Assembly: GCF_000173615.1 (NCBI RefSeq)
Contig: NZ_ABZS01000007.1
Location: forward strand, 1-16,913
Source: Sulfurihydrogenibium yellowstonense SS-5
GTDB lineage: Bacteria > Aquificota > Aquificia > Aquificales > Hydrogenothermaceae
DNA: 16,913 bases
Direction of reading: 5' to 3'
Numbering within the stretch: position 1 is the stretch's first letter; each line of letters starts with the position of its first letter. Positions 1 through 7,819 of the stretch are shown in pieces. Position numbers and translations under genes: made by a program. The notes under the pieces are model-generated. The model saw nothing but the letters and a program-made list of their open reading frames with translations. It made no database searches and was not told the DNA's origin.

Positions 1-284
1 AAGCTCTTGAACGCTGAGAAAAGAAATGGAAAAGAGAGCAAGAGGAGAAGAGTCAGAAGCTTATGGATATTCTTATCGCATACTCACATAGAGATATGTT
101 CAGACTTGATAATAATTACTATCAACAAACGGCTGATAAAAAGTTAAAAGGTACAGAATTCTTTAAAGTTATAGACCAAAGATACTTACATGGGGCTAAT
201 ACTAAGAGAGTAGAGATAAAAGATTACACTTTCCATGAAAAAGTATTGCCTTTACCTCCAAGAGAAGGTGGTCATGGACATTAA
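1..284 (+). CDS. C-terminal end of an unrecognised protein, apparent frameshift near position 20
   Basis: An open frame ends at 284 with a hydrophilic tail whose last residues are Gly-Gly-His-Gly-His. The first Met in this frame is at 63, but no Shine-Dalgarno precedes it. The codons just upstream of it (from about 21) continue in the same charged style (Lys-Trp-Lys-Arg-Glu-Gln-Glu-Glu-Lys), so 63 is probably not the true start. A TGA at 15-17 closes this frame, while frame 1 is open through the beginning of the window. Adding one A to the AAAA run at 19-22 joins the two frames into one continuous protein. I therefore read this as the end of a longer gene that starts outside the window. It lies 27 bases before the cytochrome gene and may share its operon. 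No family is recognised. Confidence 0.55.
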
Positions 285-311
285 CGCTTAAAATATAGAA
301 GGAGGAAACTG

Positions 312-1445
312 ATGAAAAAGAAGCTAACTTTATTTACTATATCGGCACTTGTTCTATCTTCAAATGCCGGGACAGATAACTTTAATAATGATGTTTTAGA
401 GGCTAAGCAATTATCAAAAATAGACGCTCAATCTTTGTCTTCTGTCCCAGCTAAGAAGATTGTCTTGTATCCACAGTACTCAGTTCGTTTAAATGATAAA
501 AATGCTAATGAAATAGTTGAAAAAGAACAACCTGTAGAGGCAGAAATTGCAGTAGGTTATAATCAAAAAGAAATAGGAATATTAATAAGATGGAAGGATG
601 AAACTAAATCTGTTCAACCTGCTTTAGCTACTAATAAATACGGGGACGGTGTGGCTGTTGAATTTCCAACTGTTTATGGTAAAGGTAAAACCTTAGCTTA
701 TGTAGGTATGGGAGATGCTAACCATCCTGTCATGGTTTATTTAAAGAAGGCTGTTGAAGGAAAGGAATATAAAAAGTCCTTCATCTCAGAAGGCTTTGGA
801 ACAATGACGGAAATACAAGAAAAAGGCTATAACTTTACAATGCAGTATGACGATTCCAAAAAAGAATGGACCGCTGTAATCGTAAAACCATTAAAAACTC
901 CAGATTTAAATCTTGCATCCGGCATGGTACCTGTTGCTTTTGCTGTTTATGATGGAGACAGTTTAAACAGAGACGGGAACAAGAGAATTTCTTCATGGAA
1001 GTTTATAAAGATTGACAAATTTAAAGCTGACCCAAGCTATGTAAAATACATTTCATGGGGATATGGAGAAATCGGAGACCCGGCAAGAGGGAAAGAGCTG
1101 ATGGTTCAAAATGGCTGTAATGGTTGCCATAGATATGCAGACCAAAACACAGCACCGGAAGGCTTAGCACCAAACTTGTCTAAAATTGGCGGATATTCAA
1201 ACCCTGTATATTTAAAAGAATCAATAATAAACCCTAATGATGTTGTGATTAGAAATCTAAACCCAAACAGGCATTACAACAAATCAGCTGAAAAAGATAA
1301 AATTGGCGCATATCCTAACAACGATATGTACACATGGTACATCAAGGATAATAAAGGAAAATTACAATCTAAAATGCCTCCATATGCACATCTGTCTGAG
1401 AAAGATATTGCTGATATTGTTGCTTATTTAAAAACTTTAAAGTGA
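312..1445 (+). CDS. Secreted haem protein: ethylbenzene-dehydrogenase-gamma-like b-haem domain fused to cytochrome c domain
   Basis: The 377-residue protein starts at an ATG 6 bases after GGAGG (301-305). Residues 1-19 look like a Sec signal peptide (KKK then a hydrophobic core, ending near Ser-Asn-Ala). Residues about 50-235 resemble the haem-b gamma subunits of ethylbenzene, dimethylsulfide and selenate dehydrogenases/reductases. The Gly-Met-Gly-Asp motif (Met133) and the Asp-Gly...Gly-Asn-Lys...Ser-Ser-Trp stretch (Lys224) fit the Met/Lys axial ligation known for that family. Residues about 255-377 form a class I cytochrome c domain with Cys269-Asn-Gly-Cys272-His273 and a distal Met355 in the Lys-Met-Pro-Pro motif before the terminal helix. 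The protein would carry one b and one c haem in the periplasm and pass electrons between the molybdoenzyme and soluble cytochromes. The b-haem domain is assigned by motif and context; the cytochrome c domain is certain. Confidence 0.85.
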   Translation: MKKKLTLFTISALVLSSNAGTDNFNNDVLEAKQLSKIDAQSLSSVPAKKIVLYPQYSVRLNDKNANEIVEKEQPVEAEIAVGYNQKEIGILIRWKDETKSVQPALATNKYGDGVAVEFPTVYGKGKTLAYVGMGDANHPVMVYLKKAVEGKEYKKSFISEGFGTMTEIQEKGYNFTMQYDDSKKEWTAVIVKPLKTPDLNLASGMVPVAFAVYDGDSLNRDGNKRISSWKFIKIDKFKADPSYVKYISWGYGEIGDPARGKELMVQNGCNGCHRYADQNTAPEGLAPNLSKIGGYSNPVYLKESIINPNDVVIRNLNPNRHYNKSAEKDKIGAYPNNDMYTWYIKDNKGKLQSKMPPYAHLSEKDIADIVAYLKTLK

Positions 1446-1461
1446 TTTAGGAGGTAGCATT

Positions 1462-1863
1462 ATGAAAAAGATGATTTTATCAATATTATCTGTTGGTTTA
1501 ATATCTTTTGGAATTGTTAATGCAGACGAAGTGGGTGAAGAAGTAGACCTTTCAAGCGCTGTTATTACTGCAAAATCTTGTGCAGAAAAAGCAAAAGAGT
1601 TAGGCAGTTTTGAGCTTTTATCGAGCTGTCCACCGGCAGAGGCTGCTCAATCTGGATATGTTATTTATGACGTAACAGAAAACACGTTTTATGCAATTGC
1701 TCCAAAGAACGTTTACTACTTTGAGTTGGATGAAGGTTTTGGTGGAAACATTGACGCAAAAGGAAAAATTGTTGGTAAAGAAGGTGATTTGCCAGTCTTA
1801 GAAGTTCAAGAGTATAAAATCTCTCCTAAACCAAAAGCTGGATTCTTTAAAGGTTGCTTATAA
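1462..1863 (+). CDS. Small secreted three-cysteine protein, unknown function
   Basis: This 133-residue protein begins 16 bases after the haem-protein stop, with an AGGAGG site at 1450-1455, so the two are co-transcribed. A Sec signal peptide covers about residues 1-21 (Lys-Lys, hydrophobic core, cleavage near Val-Asn-Ala). The mature part has cysteines at 40, 56 and 132, the last one residue before the C terminus. The second half (about 98-122) alternates glycine and beta-branched residues in the pattern Lys-Gly-Lys-Ile-Val-Gly...Leu-Pro-Val-Leu-Glu-Val, which would suit a small beta-barrel. I do not recognise a named family. Its position suggests an accessory or assembly role for the periplasmic haem subunit. 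No CxxCH is present, so it is not itself a c-type cytochrome. Confidence 0.8.
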   Translation: MKKMILSILSVGLISFGIVNADEVGEEVDLSSAVITAKSCAEKAKELGSFELLSSCPPAEAAQSGYVIYDVTENTFYAIAPKNVYYFELDEGFGGNIDAKGKIVGKEGDLPVLEVQEYKISPKPKAGFFKGCL

Positions 1864-1872
1864 AGTTTTCAA

Positions 1873-1899
1873 TCCCGGGATACTCCCCGGGGGTTTTTT
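1873..1899 (+). terminator. Rho-independent terminator after the haem-protein genes
   Basis: Ten bases after the stop at 1863, CCCGGG (1874-1879) and CCCGGG (1886-1891) can form a six-pair GC stem, extended by a T-G pair, over a six-base loop. Six T residues follow at 1894-1899. This separates the haem-protein pair from the iron-sulfur/NrfD/molybdoenzyme unit. Confidence 0.8.
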
Positions 1900-1999
1900 A
1901 AGTTAGAGGATGGGCAACTAAGTAAATAAAATTTGCAGATATAAGAGAATTTAATATTTTTGGTGAGAAACTAGCGGTTTTTATAAAATTTAGATAAAG

Positions 2000-2031
2000 G
2001 AGATCCTTCGGCCTAAAGTCCTCAGGATGAC
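2000..2031 (-). repeat. Solo arm (type B) of the dispersed inverted repeat
   Basis: This copy, starting GAGATCCTTCGGCC and ending CAGGATGAC, matches the right arm of the elements at 8925-9001 and 14371-14452. Here it stands about 47 bases upstream of a left-type arm, so it looks like a leftover or neighbouring half element. Confidence 0.7.
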
Positions 2032-2078
2032 AGGTAAAGGTTGAATGGTAAGCATTAAAGGAAAGATAACCTAAGATA

Positions 2079-2166
2079 TCATTCTGAGCGAAGTGAAGAA
2101 TCTTCTGTTTTTTCATTTAAAGAAACATTTAAGGAGGAGGTCTTTCAGCCTTCGGCTTTAGGATGA
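2079..2166 (+). repeat. MITE-like dispersed element, copy 1
   Basis: The left arm (2079-2105, TCATTCTGAGCGAAG then TGAAGAATC) and the right arm (2137-2166, ending TTTAGGATGAC) face each other across a spacer carrying a T6 run. The same arm, T-run, arm layout recurs at 8925-9001 and 14371-14452. A further variant left-type arm lies at 2184-2213 (GTGTCATTCTGCAGCC). The 1864-2330 gap holds the terminator, these repeats and the promoter of the next gene; I see no gene in it. Confidence 0.75.
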
Positions 2167-2274
2167 CAAGTAAACATCCGGCAGTGTCATTCTGCAGCCT
2201 GAAACAGAATATCATTATCCTTTTAAACTTCTTAATGAATGACTTTATTAGAATATTCAAATTTTAATATGTAT

Positions 2275-2303
2275 TTGCAAATGATAAGCAAGGGTAATAA
2301 AAT
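2275..2303 (+). promoter_or_regulatory. Sigma-70-type promoter for the iron-sulfur/NrfD/molybdoenzyme unit
   Basis: TTGCAA (2275-2280) and TAAAAT (2298-2303) are separated by exactly 17 bases, 28 bases before the ATG at 2331. GGAGGT (2320-2325) is the ribosome binding site. It sits downstream of a terminator and the repeat block, consistent with a new transcription start. Confidence 0.5.
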
Positions 2304-2330
2304 TAATACAAATCAAAATGGAGGTCTGTT

Positions 2331-2966
2331 ATGAGACTTGGGTTTTTAGTTGATTTAAGCAGATGTATGGGGTGTATGGCGTGTGCCGTGTCTTGTAAAG
2401 CTGAAAACGATGTACCTCTTAACAGCTGGAGACTAAGAGTTAAGTACATCGACCAAGGTGAGTTTCCTTACGTAAAAAGACATTTCGTGCCTCTGAGATG
2501 TAATCATTGCGAAAATGCTCCATGTGAAAGAATCTGTCCTGTTAGTGCTCTGCATTATTTACCAAACGGAATAGTTAACGTAGACCATAACAGATGCATC
2601 GGTTGTGCTTCGTGTATGATGGCATGTCCTTACAACGCAATATACATAGACCCAATAACAAACTCAGCTGATAAATGCACATACTGCGCCCATAGAATAG
2701 AAGTTGGCATGATGCCTGCTTGCGTAGTTGCGTGCCCTACCCATGCAAATATATTTGGAGACCTTGACGACCCAGAAAGTGAAATTTCTAAGTATCTAAA
2801 AGAACATAGAGATGTAATGGTAAGAAAGCCGGAGTTAAACACAAAACCAAAACATTTCTATGTTAGAGGTTCAACTGTTGCACTTGACCCATTAGCTTCT
2901 GAAAGACCTGAAGGTTATACTTTATTTACAGAAGTTAAATTCTTAGACCATATAGGAGGGCATTAA
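2331..2966 (+). CDS. Four-cluster [4Fe-4S] electron-transfer subunit of the molybdoenzyme (PsrB/TtrB/DmsB type)
   Basis: The 211-residue protein has sixteen cysteines in the four-cluster arrangement of complex iron-sulfur molybdoenzyme beta subunits: Cys12/15/18/22, Cys57/60/65/69, Cys89/92/95/99 and Cys116/119/131/135. The final group has the usual Cys-Thr-Tyr-Cys and Cys-Val-Val-Ala-Cys-Pro pattern. All ligands are present, so four [4Fe-4S] clusters are expected, wiring the catalytic subunit to the membrane anchor. There is no signal peptide; such subunits normally cross the membrane bound to their Tat-exported partner. The stop is two bases before the next start, and the next gene's GGAGGG site lies inside this gene's last codons, so the two are tightly coupled. 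The exact subfamily cannot be fixed by eye. Confidence 0.93.
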   Translation: MRLGFLVDLSRCMGCMACAVSCKAENDVPLNSWRLRVKYIDQGEFPYVKRHFVPLRCNHCENAPCERICPVSALHYLPNGIVNVDHNRCIGCASCMMACPYNAIYIDPITNSADKCTYCAHRIEVGMMPACVVACPTHANIFGDLDDPESEISKYLKEHRDVMVRKPELNTKPKHFYVRGSTVALDPLASERPEGYTLFTEVKFLDHIGGH

Positions 2967-2968
2967 AC

Positions 2969-3850
2969 ATGTTGGGAGCAGAAGTAACTTTTGATGTTGC
3001 ATTACCAAAGGTTGTTTGGGGATGGCTTGTTTCAACCAATATGTGGGCAAAAAGTATAGCAACAGGCTCTTTTTTAGTTGGATTGTACTTCATAAAAAAG
3101 TATCCTGAAAAAGATGCATTTTTTAGAAAATGGCTACCAATTCTTGGATTAATATTTATAGCTATAACGCTTTTAGTAACGGTTTTAGACTTGCACCACA
3201 TGTTTAGATTCTGGAAAATCTTTGTATTTGCCCATTTTACATCAGCAGTTACACTTGGTGCTTGGGTGGTTTCTGCGTTTGTTATAGTTTTACTTTTATC
3301 TTTCTGGTCATGGGTTACAGGAAACAGAAAATTGTTTGATAAAATTGCAATACCGGGATTTATCATTGCCTTTTTCTCAACTATTTACACAGCCGGAATT
3401 ATGGGGCAATCAACAGCAAGAGAGCTTTGGGTATTTCCTGTAGAGTTGTTCCAAATGTTATTATCTGCTGTTTTAGCCGGTTCTGCAGCTTATCTACTTC
3501 TTATGCAAATATTCAACGTCCAAATGGAAGATGTTAAGAGAGAATTAAGCTTTATTTTTATAGGTTCAGCGTTTTTATCTGCGGCAGGATATATTGGAGA
3601 GCTCTTATTTGCAAGAATGCACTCAGAATTTTCTCACAGAGCAGTTGAGATTTTAGCTTTTGGCGAGCTTGCTCCTATGTTCTGGCTTGGTATGTTCCTT
3701 ACGTTTATCATTCCAATAGTACTAGTAGGAGTGGCTACAGAAAAGAAAAAGTATGAGTACCTAACCTTAGGCTCAATTTCAGCTTTAATAGGGCTTTGGC
3801 TTATAAAGCATAGCTGGCTTTTAGCTCCTCAAATGCTTCCTTTAAGCTAA
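2969..3850 (+). CDS. NrfD/PsrC-type membrane anchor subunit
   Basis: The 293-residue protein is strongly hydrophobic, with about eight membrane helices (roughly residues 13-42, 55-75, 84-112, 126-146, 154-180, 190-214, 226-254 and 262-285). This is the size and layout of the compact NrfD/PsrC family, which binds menaquinone near the periplasmic face and takes or gives electrons through the iron-sulfur subunit. Basic loops such as Lys-Lys-Tyr-Pro-Glu-Lys lie between helices. It starts two bases after the iron-sulfur gene and is followed after 22 bases by the molybdoenzyme gene. A quinone-linked role follows from family and context; no quinone-site residue can be assigned confidently by eye. 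Confidence 0.88.
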   Translation: MLGAEVTFDVALPKVVWGWLVSTNMWAKSIATGSFLVGLYFIKKYPEKDAFFRKWLPILGLIFIAITLLVTVLDLHHMFRFWKIFVFAHFTSAVTLGAWVVSAFVIVLLLSFWSWVTGNRKLFDKIAIPGFIIAFFSTIYTAGIMGQSTARELWVFPVELFQMLLSAVLAGSAAYLLLMQIFNVQMEDVKRELSFIFIGSAFLSAAGYIGELLFARMHSEFSHRAVEILAFGELAPMFWLGMFLTFIIPIVLVGVATEKKKYEYLTLGSISALIGLWLIKHSWLLAPQMLPLS

Positions 3851-3872
3851 TAAATTAAGGAGGGATTAAGAA

Positions 3873-6800
3873 ATGATGAAATTATCAAGAAGAAATTTTA
3901 TAAAAGGAACAGCGGCAGCAGTTGGTGGAGTTGCTTTAACAAAGGGCATTTTTCAAAAAGTAGATGCAGATAATAAAGTTGCAAACAATGAAGCATTAAC
4001 ATTTGAACCTAAGCATTTAGATTACTACCCACCGTTTGAAAAATGGAACAGCTGGAAAGAGCCAGCAGGTGATTATTGGAAAAAAGAAGGTGGTGCATTA
4101 AGAGATGGTGTTAAGCTTATTGATTATATGATAGTTCCGACTGTTTGTAATAACTGTGAGGCTGCATGCGGTTTAACAGCTTGGATAGATAAAGAATCTA
4201 TGACAGTAAAAAAATTTATGGGTAATCCATTCCATTCAGGTTCAAGAGGTAGAAACTGTGCAAAAGGTTACGCTTCTTTAAACCAGATGTACGACCCAGA
4301 CAGAATACCATTCCCGTTAAAAAGAGCTCCTGGCAGCAAAAGAGGAGAAAATAAATGGGTAAGAACAACTTGGGAAGAGGCTCTTGAAACAATCGGCAAA
4401 AAGATGAGAGAGGTCCTGCTGAAAGGTGACGAGATCTCTAAAAAACAGATTAACTATCACGTTGGAAGGCCTAACGAAATGAGTTTTAACGTCAAAAGGG
4501 TTGTTTGGTCTTGGGGTGTCGACGGCAGAAACTCTCACACAAATATATGCTCTTCTAATGGTAGATTTGGAGCTATTATTTGCGTAGGTGATGACAGAAC
4601 ATCACCAGATTTTGGCAATTCTAAGTTAATTCTGTTAAACTCATCTCATGCAGCAGATGCAGGACACTACTACCAACAGCATGCCGGATACATAGCAGAT
4701 GCAAGAGCTAAAGGAGCTAAGTTGGTAGTTATTGACCCAAGGCTTTCTAACTCTGCTGGAATGGCTGACCTTTGGATTCCAGCATGGCCTGGTACAGAAG
4801 CAGCATTATACATAGCAATTTTAAACAGACTAATCCAGGAAGATAAATTTGATAGAAAGTTTGTAGAAAGATGGACAAACTGGAAGCAGTTAATGAAAGA
4901 TAAAGAGTATCTAAATTATCTTAAAGAAAATGGATATATTTCAGCACTTCCAAAAGGCGAAACCTTTGATGATTTCATAGAGCTTTTAAAAGATATGTAT
5001 AAAGATTACACCTTTGAATGGGCTGCACAGGAATGTAGAATACCTGTTGAAATGATTGATAAACTCTACGAAATGGTAGTTTATGCAGGAAACGCTATTA
5101 CAAATTACCAATGGAGAGGTCCTGCAGCCGGAAACAGAGGTGGATGGGTTGTAGGTAGAGCTATGAATATGCTTTTGACGTTTACCGGTTCTATTGGGTC
5201 TGTTGGTGGTGTAGGTTGGAAACATTGGCATGTTATAGATGTCGGTGATAAAGGTGGTGATGCATGCATGGCAGATAAACCAGACCCGGTAAAAGTTTGG
5301 AATGAATTACACTGGCCACCAGAATGGCCGTTGTCTTCTTATGAGCTTAGCTTTTTGTATCCGCATCTTTTGATAGATGATGAATGGAGAAAGAAATGGC
5401 AAGAAAAAGGATTAAAGATACCGGATAAGGTGGAGGTATGGTTTTCAAGAATTTACAACCCTGTATGGATTAACCCGGATGGGTTTAGATGGGTAGAAGT
5501 ATTAAAAGATGAAAATAAATTTGGTTTAACAGTTTATATGTCTCCAAACTGGGCTGAAACAGCATTCTACTGTGATTATATACTTCCAATGGGATTAGCC
5601 GGAGAAAGACACGACCAACATTCTTCAGAAACAAAACCTGAAAGATGGACAGGATTTAGACAGCCGGTTTTAAGAGTTGCGCTAATGAAAATGGGATGGA
5701 AGCCAAACGACCCGGCGAAAGCTACATTAGAAGCACACAAAAAAGTAGGCCTTGGTGAAATTTGGGAAGAAAATGAATTTTTCATCAATCTTGCCTTTGC
5801 AATAGACCCGGACGGAAGTCTTGGAATAAGAAAATACTGGGAATCAAAACAAAACCCAGGAAAGCCGGTTACAATTGAAGAGTATTACAATGCAGCATTC
5901 TCAAAACTTCCTAAGCTTTCTGAAGTTTGCAAACAGCTTGGCATCACTCCGTATGAATACATTAGAGATAGAGGAGCTTGGACGGAAGAGACAAACATCT
6001 ACTATGTGATGGAAAGACCGTTGCCTTATGACCAAGAAAAAGGTGTTTACAAATATAAAGGAAAAGAAATTCCAAAATCTGCTATTAAGATAGATGAAGA
6101 GCTTGGTATTGTTTATGCAGAGGAAGAAGGTAAGAAGCATACGATCGGTGTATACAAAGATGGAAAAATTCTCCAAGGGTTCCATACTCCTTCCGGACAC
6201 ATAGAATTTTACTCACCAACGCTAAAAGACTGGAAATGGCCTGAGTATGCAGTTTTATACTATCCAAAAAATAAAGAGCAAAGACAAAAAATGATTCATA
6301 TCGTTAGCCACGTGCACCACGACTACATTGCAGAAGAGAATGCATTTGTATTAAACCCAATTTACAGACTTCCGTACTTAATTCACACAAGAAGTATTAA
6401 CGCAAAGTGGTTGATGGAAATAGGACAGAACCATAACCCATTATGGATTTATGAAAAAGATGCTAAAAGACTTGGAATCAACAGAGGAGATGCTGTAAAA
6501 GTTTGGGTTGTAGATACATTAACAGGCATTAAAACCGGATACTTTGTAGCAATGGCAGTGCCAACTCAAGCAACAAGACCTGGCGTTGTTGCATGTTCGC
6601 ACCATAACGGAAGATGGAGACTTGTAAACGAAGTAAAAATAGATGGATTTAAACATCCGCTTGGTGTAATGAGATTAGGTTCTGTGCTTGTTGATATTAA
6701 AAATGAAGGCTCTAAATATTTCATGAGAACAAAAGAGGGTGTAAAACCATTTGAATCATGGCAGTTCCCAGAATTTAACAAAGATACAGAATTGATCTGG

Positions 6801-7094
6801 TGGAAAGGAACAACGGGAGTATTCCAAAACGCAGTATTCCCAGTAAATCCAGACCCAATAAGCGGTATGCAATGCTGGCATAAGAAAGTATTAATAGAAA
6901 AAGCAGGTCCAGAGGATAGAATAGGTGATGTATTTGTAGACATTCAAAAAACATTTGAAGTTTACAAAGCTTGGAGAGATCAACTAACAAGACCAGCGCC
7001 AGGACCGGGTGGACTTAGAAGACCAAAATGGATGCCAAGACCATGGGTTCCATTAGCAGACGAAGCTTATAAAATGCTAGGGTCTGAATCTTAA
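3873..7094 (+). CDS. Tat-exported molybdopterin oxidoreductase catalytic subunit (DMSO reductase family), substrate unknown
   Basis: The 1073-residue protein begins at ATG-ATG after AAGGAGGG (3857-3864). A twin-arginine signal (Ser5-Arg6-Arg7-Asn-Phe-Ile-Lys) precedes an alanine/glycine hydrophobic stretch. Cys92-x2-Cys95-x3-Cys99-x29-Cys129 is the [4Fe-4S] site of the family. Motifs around 245-300 (Leu-Leu-Asn-Ser-Ser, Lys-Leu-Val-Val-Ile-Asp-Pro-Arg, Trp-Pro-Gly-Thr-Glu-Ala) are the molybdopterin-guanine-dinucleotide binding folds. Cys226 (His-Thr-Asn-Ile-Cys-Ser-Ser) is the likely molybdenum ligand by position. The C-terminal dinucleotide-binding domain spans about 800-1010. The protein is longer than PsrA/PhsA and nearer TtrA in size. 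The very C terminus is rich in Pro, Arg and Trp. With the NrfD anchor and a b/c haem partner, a periplasmic sulfur-, arsenic- or selenium-compound enzyme is plausible, but the substrate is not shown. Confidence 0.92.
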   Translation: MMKLSRRNFIKGTAAAVGGVALTKGIFQKVDADNKVANNEALTFEPKHLDYYPPFEKWNSWKEPAGDYWKKEGGALRDGVKLIDYMIVPTVCNNCEAACGLTAWIDKESMTVKKFMGNPFHSGSRGRNCAKGYASLNQMYDPDRIPFPLKRAPGSKRGENKWVRTTWEEALETIGKKMREVLLKGDEISKKQINYHVGRPNEMSFNVKRVVWSWGVDGRNSHTNICSSNGRFGAIICVGDDRTSPDFGNSKLILLNSSHAADAGHYYQQHAGYIADARAKGAKLVVIDPRLSNSAGMADLWIPAWPGTEAALYIAILNRLIQEDKFDRKFVERWTNWKQLMKDKEYLNYLKENGYISALPKGETFDDFIELLKDMYKDYTFEWAAQECRIPVEMIDKLYEMVVYAGNAITNYQWRGPAAGNRGGWVVGRAMNMLLTFTGSIGSVGGVGWKHWHVIDVGDKGGDACMADKPDPVKVWNELHWPPEWPLSSYELSFLYPHLLIDDEWRKKWQEKGLKIPDKVEVWFSRIYNPVWINPDGFRWVEVLKDENKFGLTVYMSPNWAETAFYCDYILPMGLAGERHDQHSSETKPERWTGFRQPVLRVALMKMGWKPNDPAKATLEAHKKVGLGEIWEENEFFINLAFAIDPDGSLGIRKYWESKQNPGKPVTIEEYYNAAFSKLPKLSEVCKQLGITPYEYIRDRGAWTEETNIYYVMERPLPYDQEKGVYKYKGKEIPKSAIKIDEELGIVYAEEEGKKHTIGVYKDGKILQGFHTPSGHIEFYSPTLKDWKWPEYAVLYYPKNKEQRQKMIHIVSHVHHDYIAEENAFVLNPIYRLPYLIHTRSINAKWLMEIGQNHNPLWIYEKDAKRLGINRGDAVKVWVVDTLTGIKTGYFVAMAVPTQATRPGVVACSHHNGRWRLVNEVKIDGFKHPLGVMRLGSVLVDIKNEGSKYFMRTKEGVKPFESWQFPEFNKDTELIWWKGTTGVFQNAVFPVNPDPISGMQCWHKKVLIEKAGPEDRIGDVFVDIQKTFEVYKAWRDQLTRPAPGPGGLRRPKWMPRPWVPLADEAYKMLGSES

Positions 7095-7105
7095 TAACCA
7101 TACAC

Positions 7106-7139
7106 AGGGACAGTCTTAAAAAGGCTGTCCTTATCTTGT
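7106..7139 (+). terminator. Stem-loop terminator after the molybdoenzyme gene
   Basis: GGACAGTC (7108-7115) pairs with GGCTGTCC (7123-7130), with one G-T wobble, over a seven-base A/T loop, 13 bases after the stop. The following TTATCTTGTT is only partly U-rich, so termination may be incomplete and read-through to the chaperone gene is likely. Confidence 0.6.
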
Positions 7140-7145
7140 TATAAT
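7137..7145 (+). promoter_or_regulatory. Extended -10 promoter for the chaperone/ferredoxin pair
   Basis: TG-T-TATAAT (TATAAT at 7140-7145) lies 30 bases before the ATG at 7175. A weak -35 candidate, TTAAAA (7116-7121), lies 18 bases upstream, inside the terminator loop. The same TGT-TATAAT string occurs before gyrA. Confidence 0.45.
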
Positions 7146-7174
7146 TTATTATCAAATAATCTTGTGAGGTCAGC

Positions 7175-7819
7175 ATGGACGATAAAATCCAAGAAAATCA
7201 AGGAAGAATAAATATGTATGCTTTTATATCAAGACTTTTAATAGAAGAAATTGATGAAAACCTTCTTGAAAAAATAAAAAATAATCCTGATTTGTTAGAA
7301 CTTTTTCCAAACACAAAAGAATGGGAAGCTTTTAAAACAAAATCTACAAAGGAATTAATAGATGAAGATTTAAACGTTGATTATACGACGGTTTTTATAC
7401 TAAACGCCTATCCTTACGAATCTGTATTCATGAATGACGAAGGACATATCAACCCAACGCCAACAAACCCAACATTGCAATTTTACCTTGAACATGGATA
7501 TGAAATAGATTTAAACAAAACAAGAGTACTATCTCCAGACCATATAGCAGTTGAGCTTGAATTTATGATAACTTTAATCCAAGAGCAACTAAAAGCATAT
7601 TCAATGATCGACCAAGAAGGAGAAAAAAAGGCGCTTAATCTTCAAAAAGAGTTTATGGAAAATCATATACTTCAATGGGCACCAATATATCTTATGGCTG
7701 CAAGAGATATGAGCGAAACTCCTTTTTATTATGATGTTTGTCAAATGGCTTTAGATTTTATCATGACAGACTATGAATACATCTTAGAACAATTAGAGGC
7801 TGAAAATGTCGGCAAGTAG
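7175..7819 (+). CDS. TorD/DmsD-family molybdoenzyme maturation chaperone
   Basis: The 214-residue, mostly helical cytoplasmic protein carries the hallmarks of the TorD family: an N-terminal Arg-x-x-x-Tyr-x-Phe-x-Ser-Arg-Leu-Leu helix (11-22), Tyr80-region Pro-Tyr-Glu-Ser-Val-Phe (80-85), Pro121-Asp-His-Ile-Ala-Val-Glu-Leu-Glu-Phe-Met, and His164...Trp168-Ala-Pro. Family members bind the Tat leader of a partner molybdoenzyme, hold it until the cofactor is inserted and proofread export. The partner is presumably the 1073-residue protein just upstream. The gene overlaps the next by 14 bases, indicating translational coupling. Family membership is secure; the pairing is inferred from position. 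Confidence 0.9.
   Translation: MDDKIQENQGRINMYAFISRLLIEEIDENLLEKIKNNPDLLELFPNTKEWEAFKTKSTKELIDEDLNVDYTTVFILNAYPYESVFMNDEGHINPTPTNPTLQFYLEHGYEIDLNKTRVLSPDHIAVELEFMITLIQEQLKAYSMIDQEGEKKALNLQKEFMENHILQWAPIYLMAARDMSETPFYYDVCQMALDFIMTDYEYILEQLEAENVGK

Noticed and set aside
1898..2116. Minus-strand open frame of 72 codons in the gap after the small secreted protein
   Set aside because: It runs across the dispersed repeats and the end of the terminator, lacks a ribosome site and encodes no recognisable pattern.
1999..2213. Possible CRISPR array
   Set aside because: The repeats are imperfect inverted arms of a dispersed element, not uniform direct repeats with regular spacers, and no cas gene is near.
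3873..7094. Naming the catalytic subunit as tetrathionate, arsenate, selenate or polysulfide reductase
   Set aside because: Subunit layout and motifs are shared by all of these, and no residue I can see decides among them, so no gene symbol is given.
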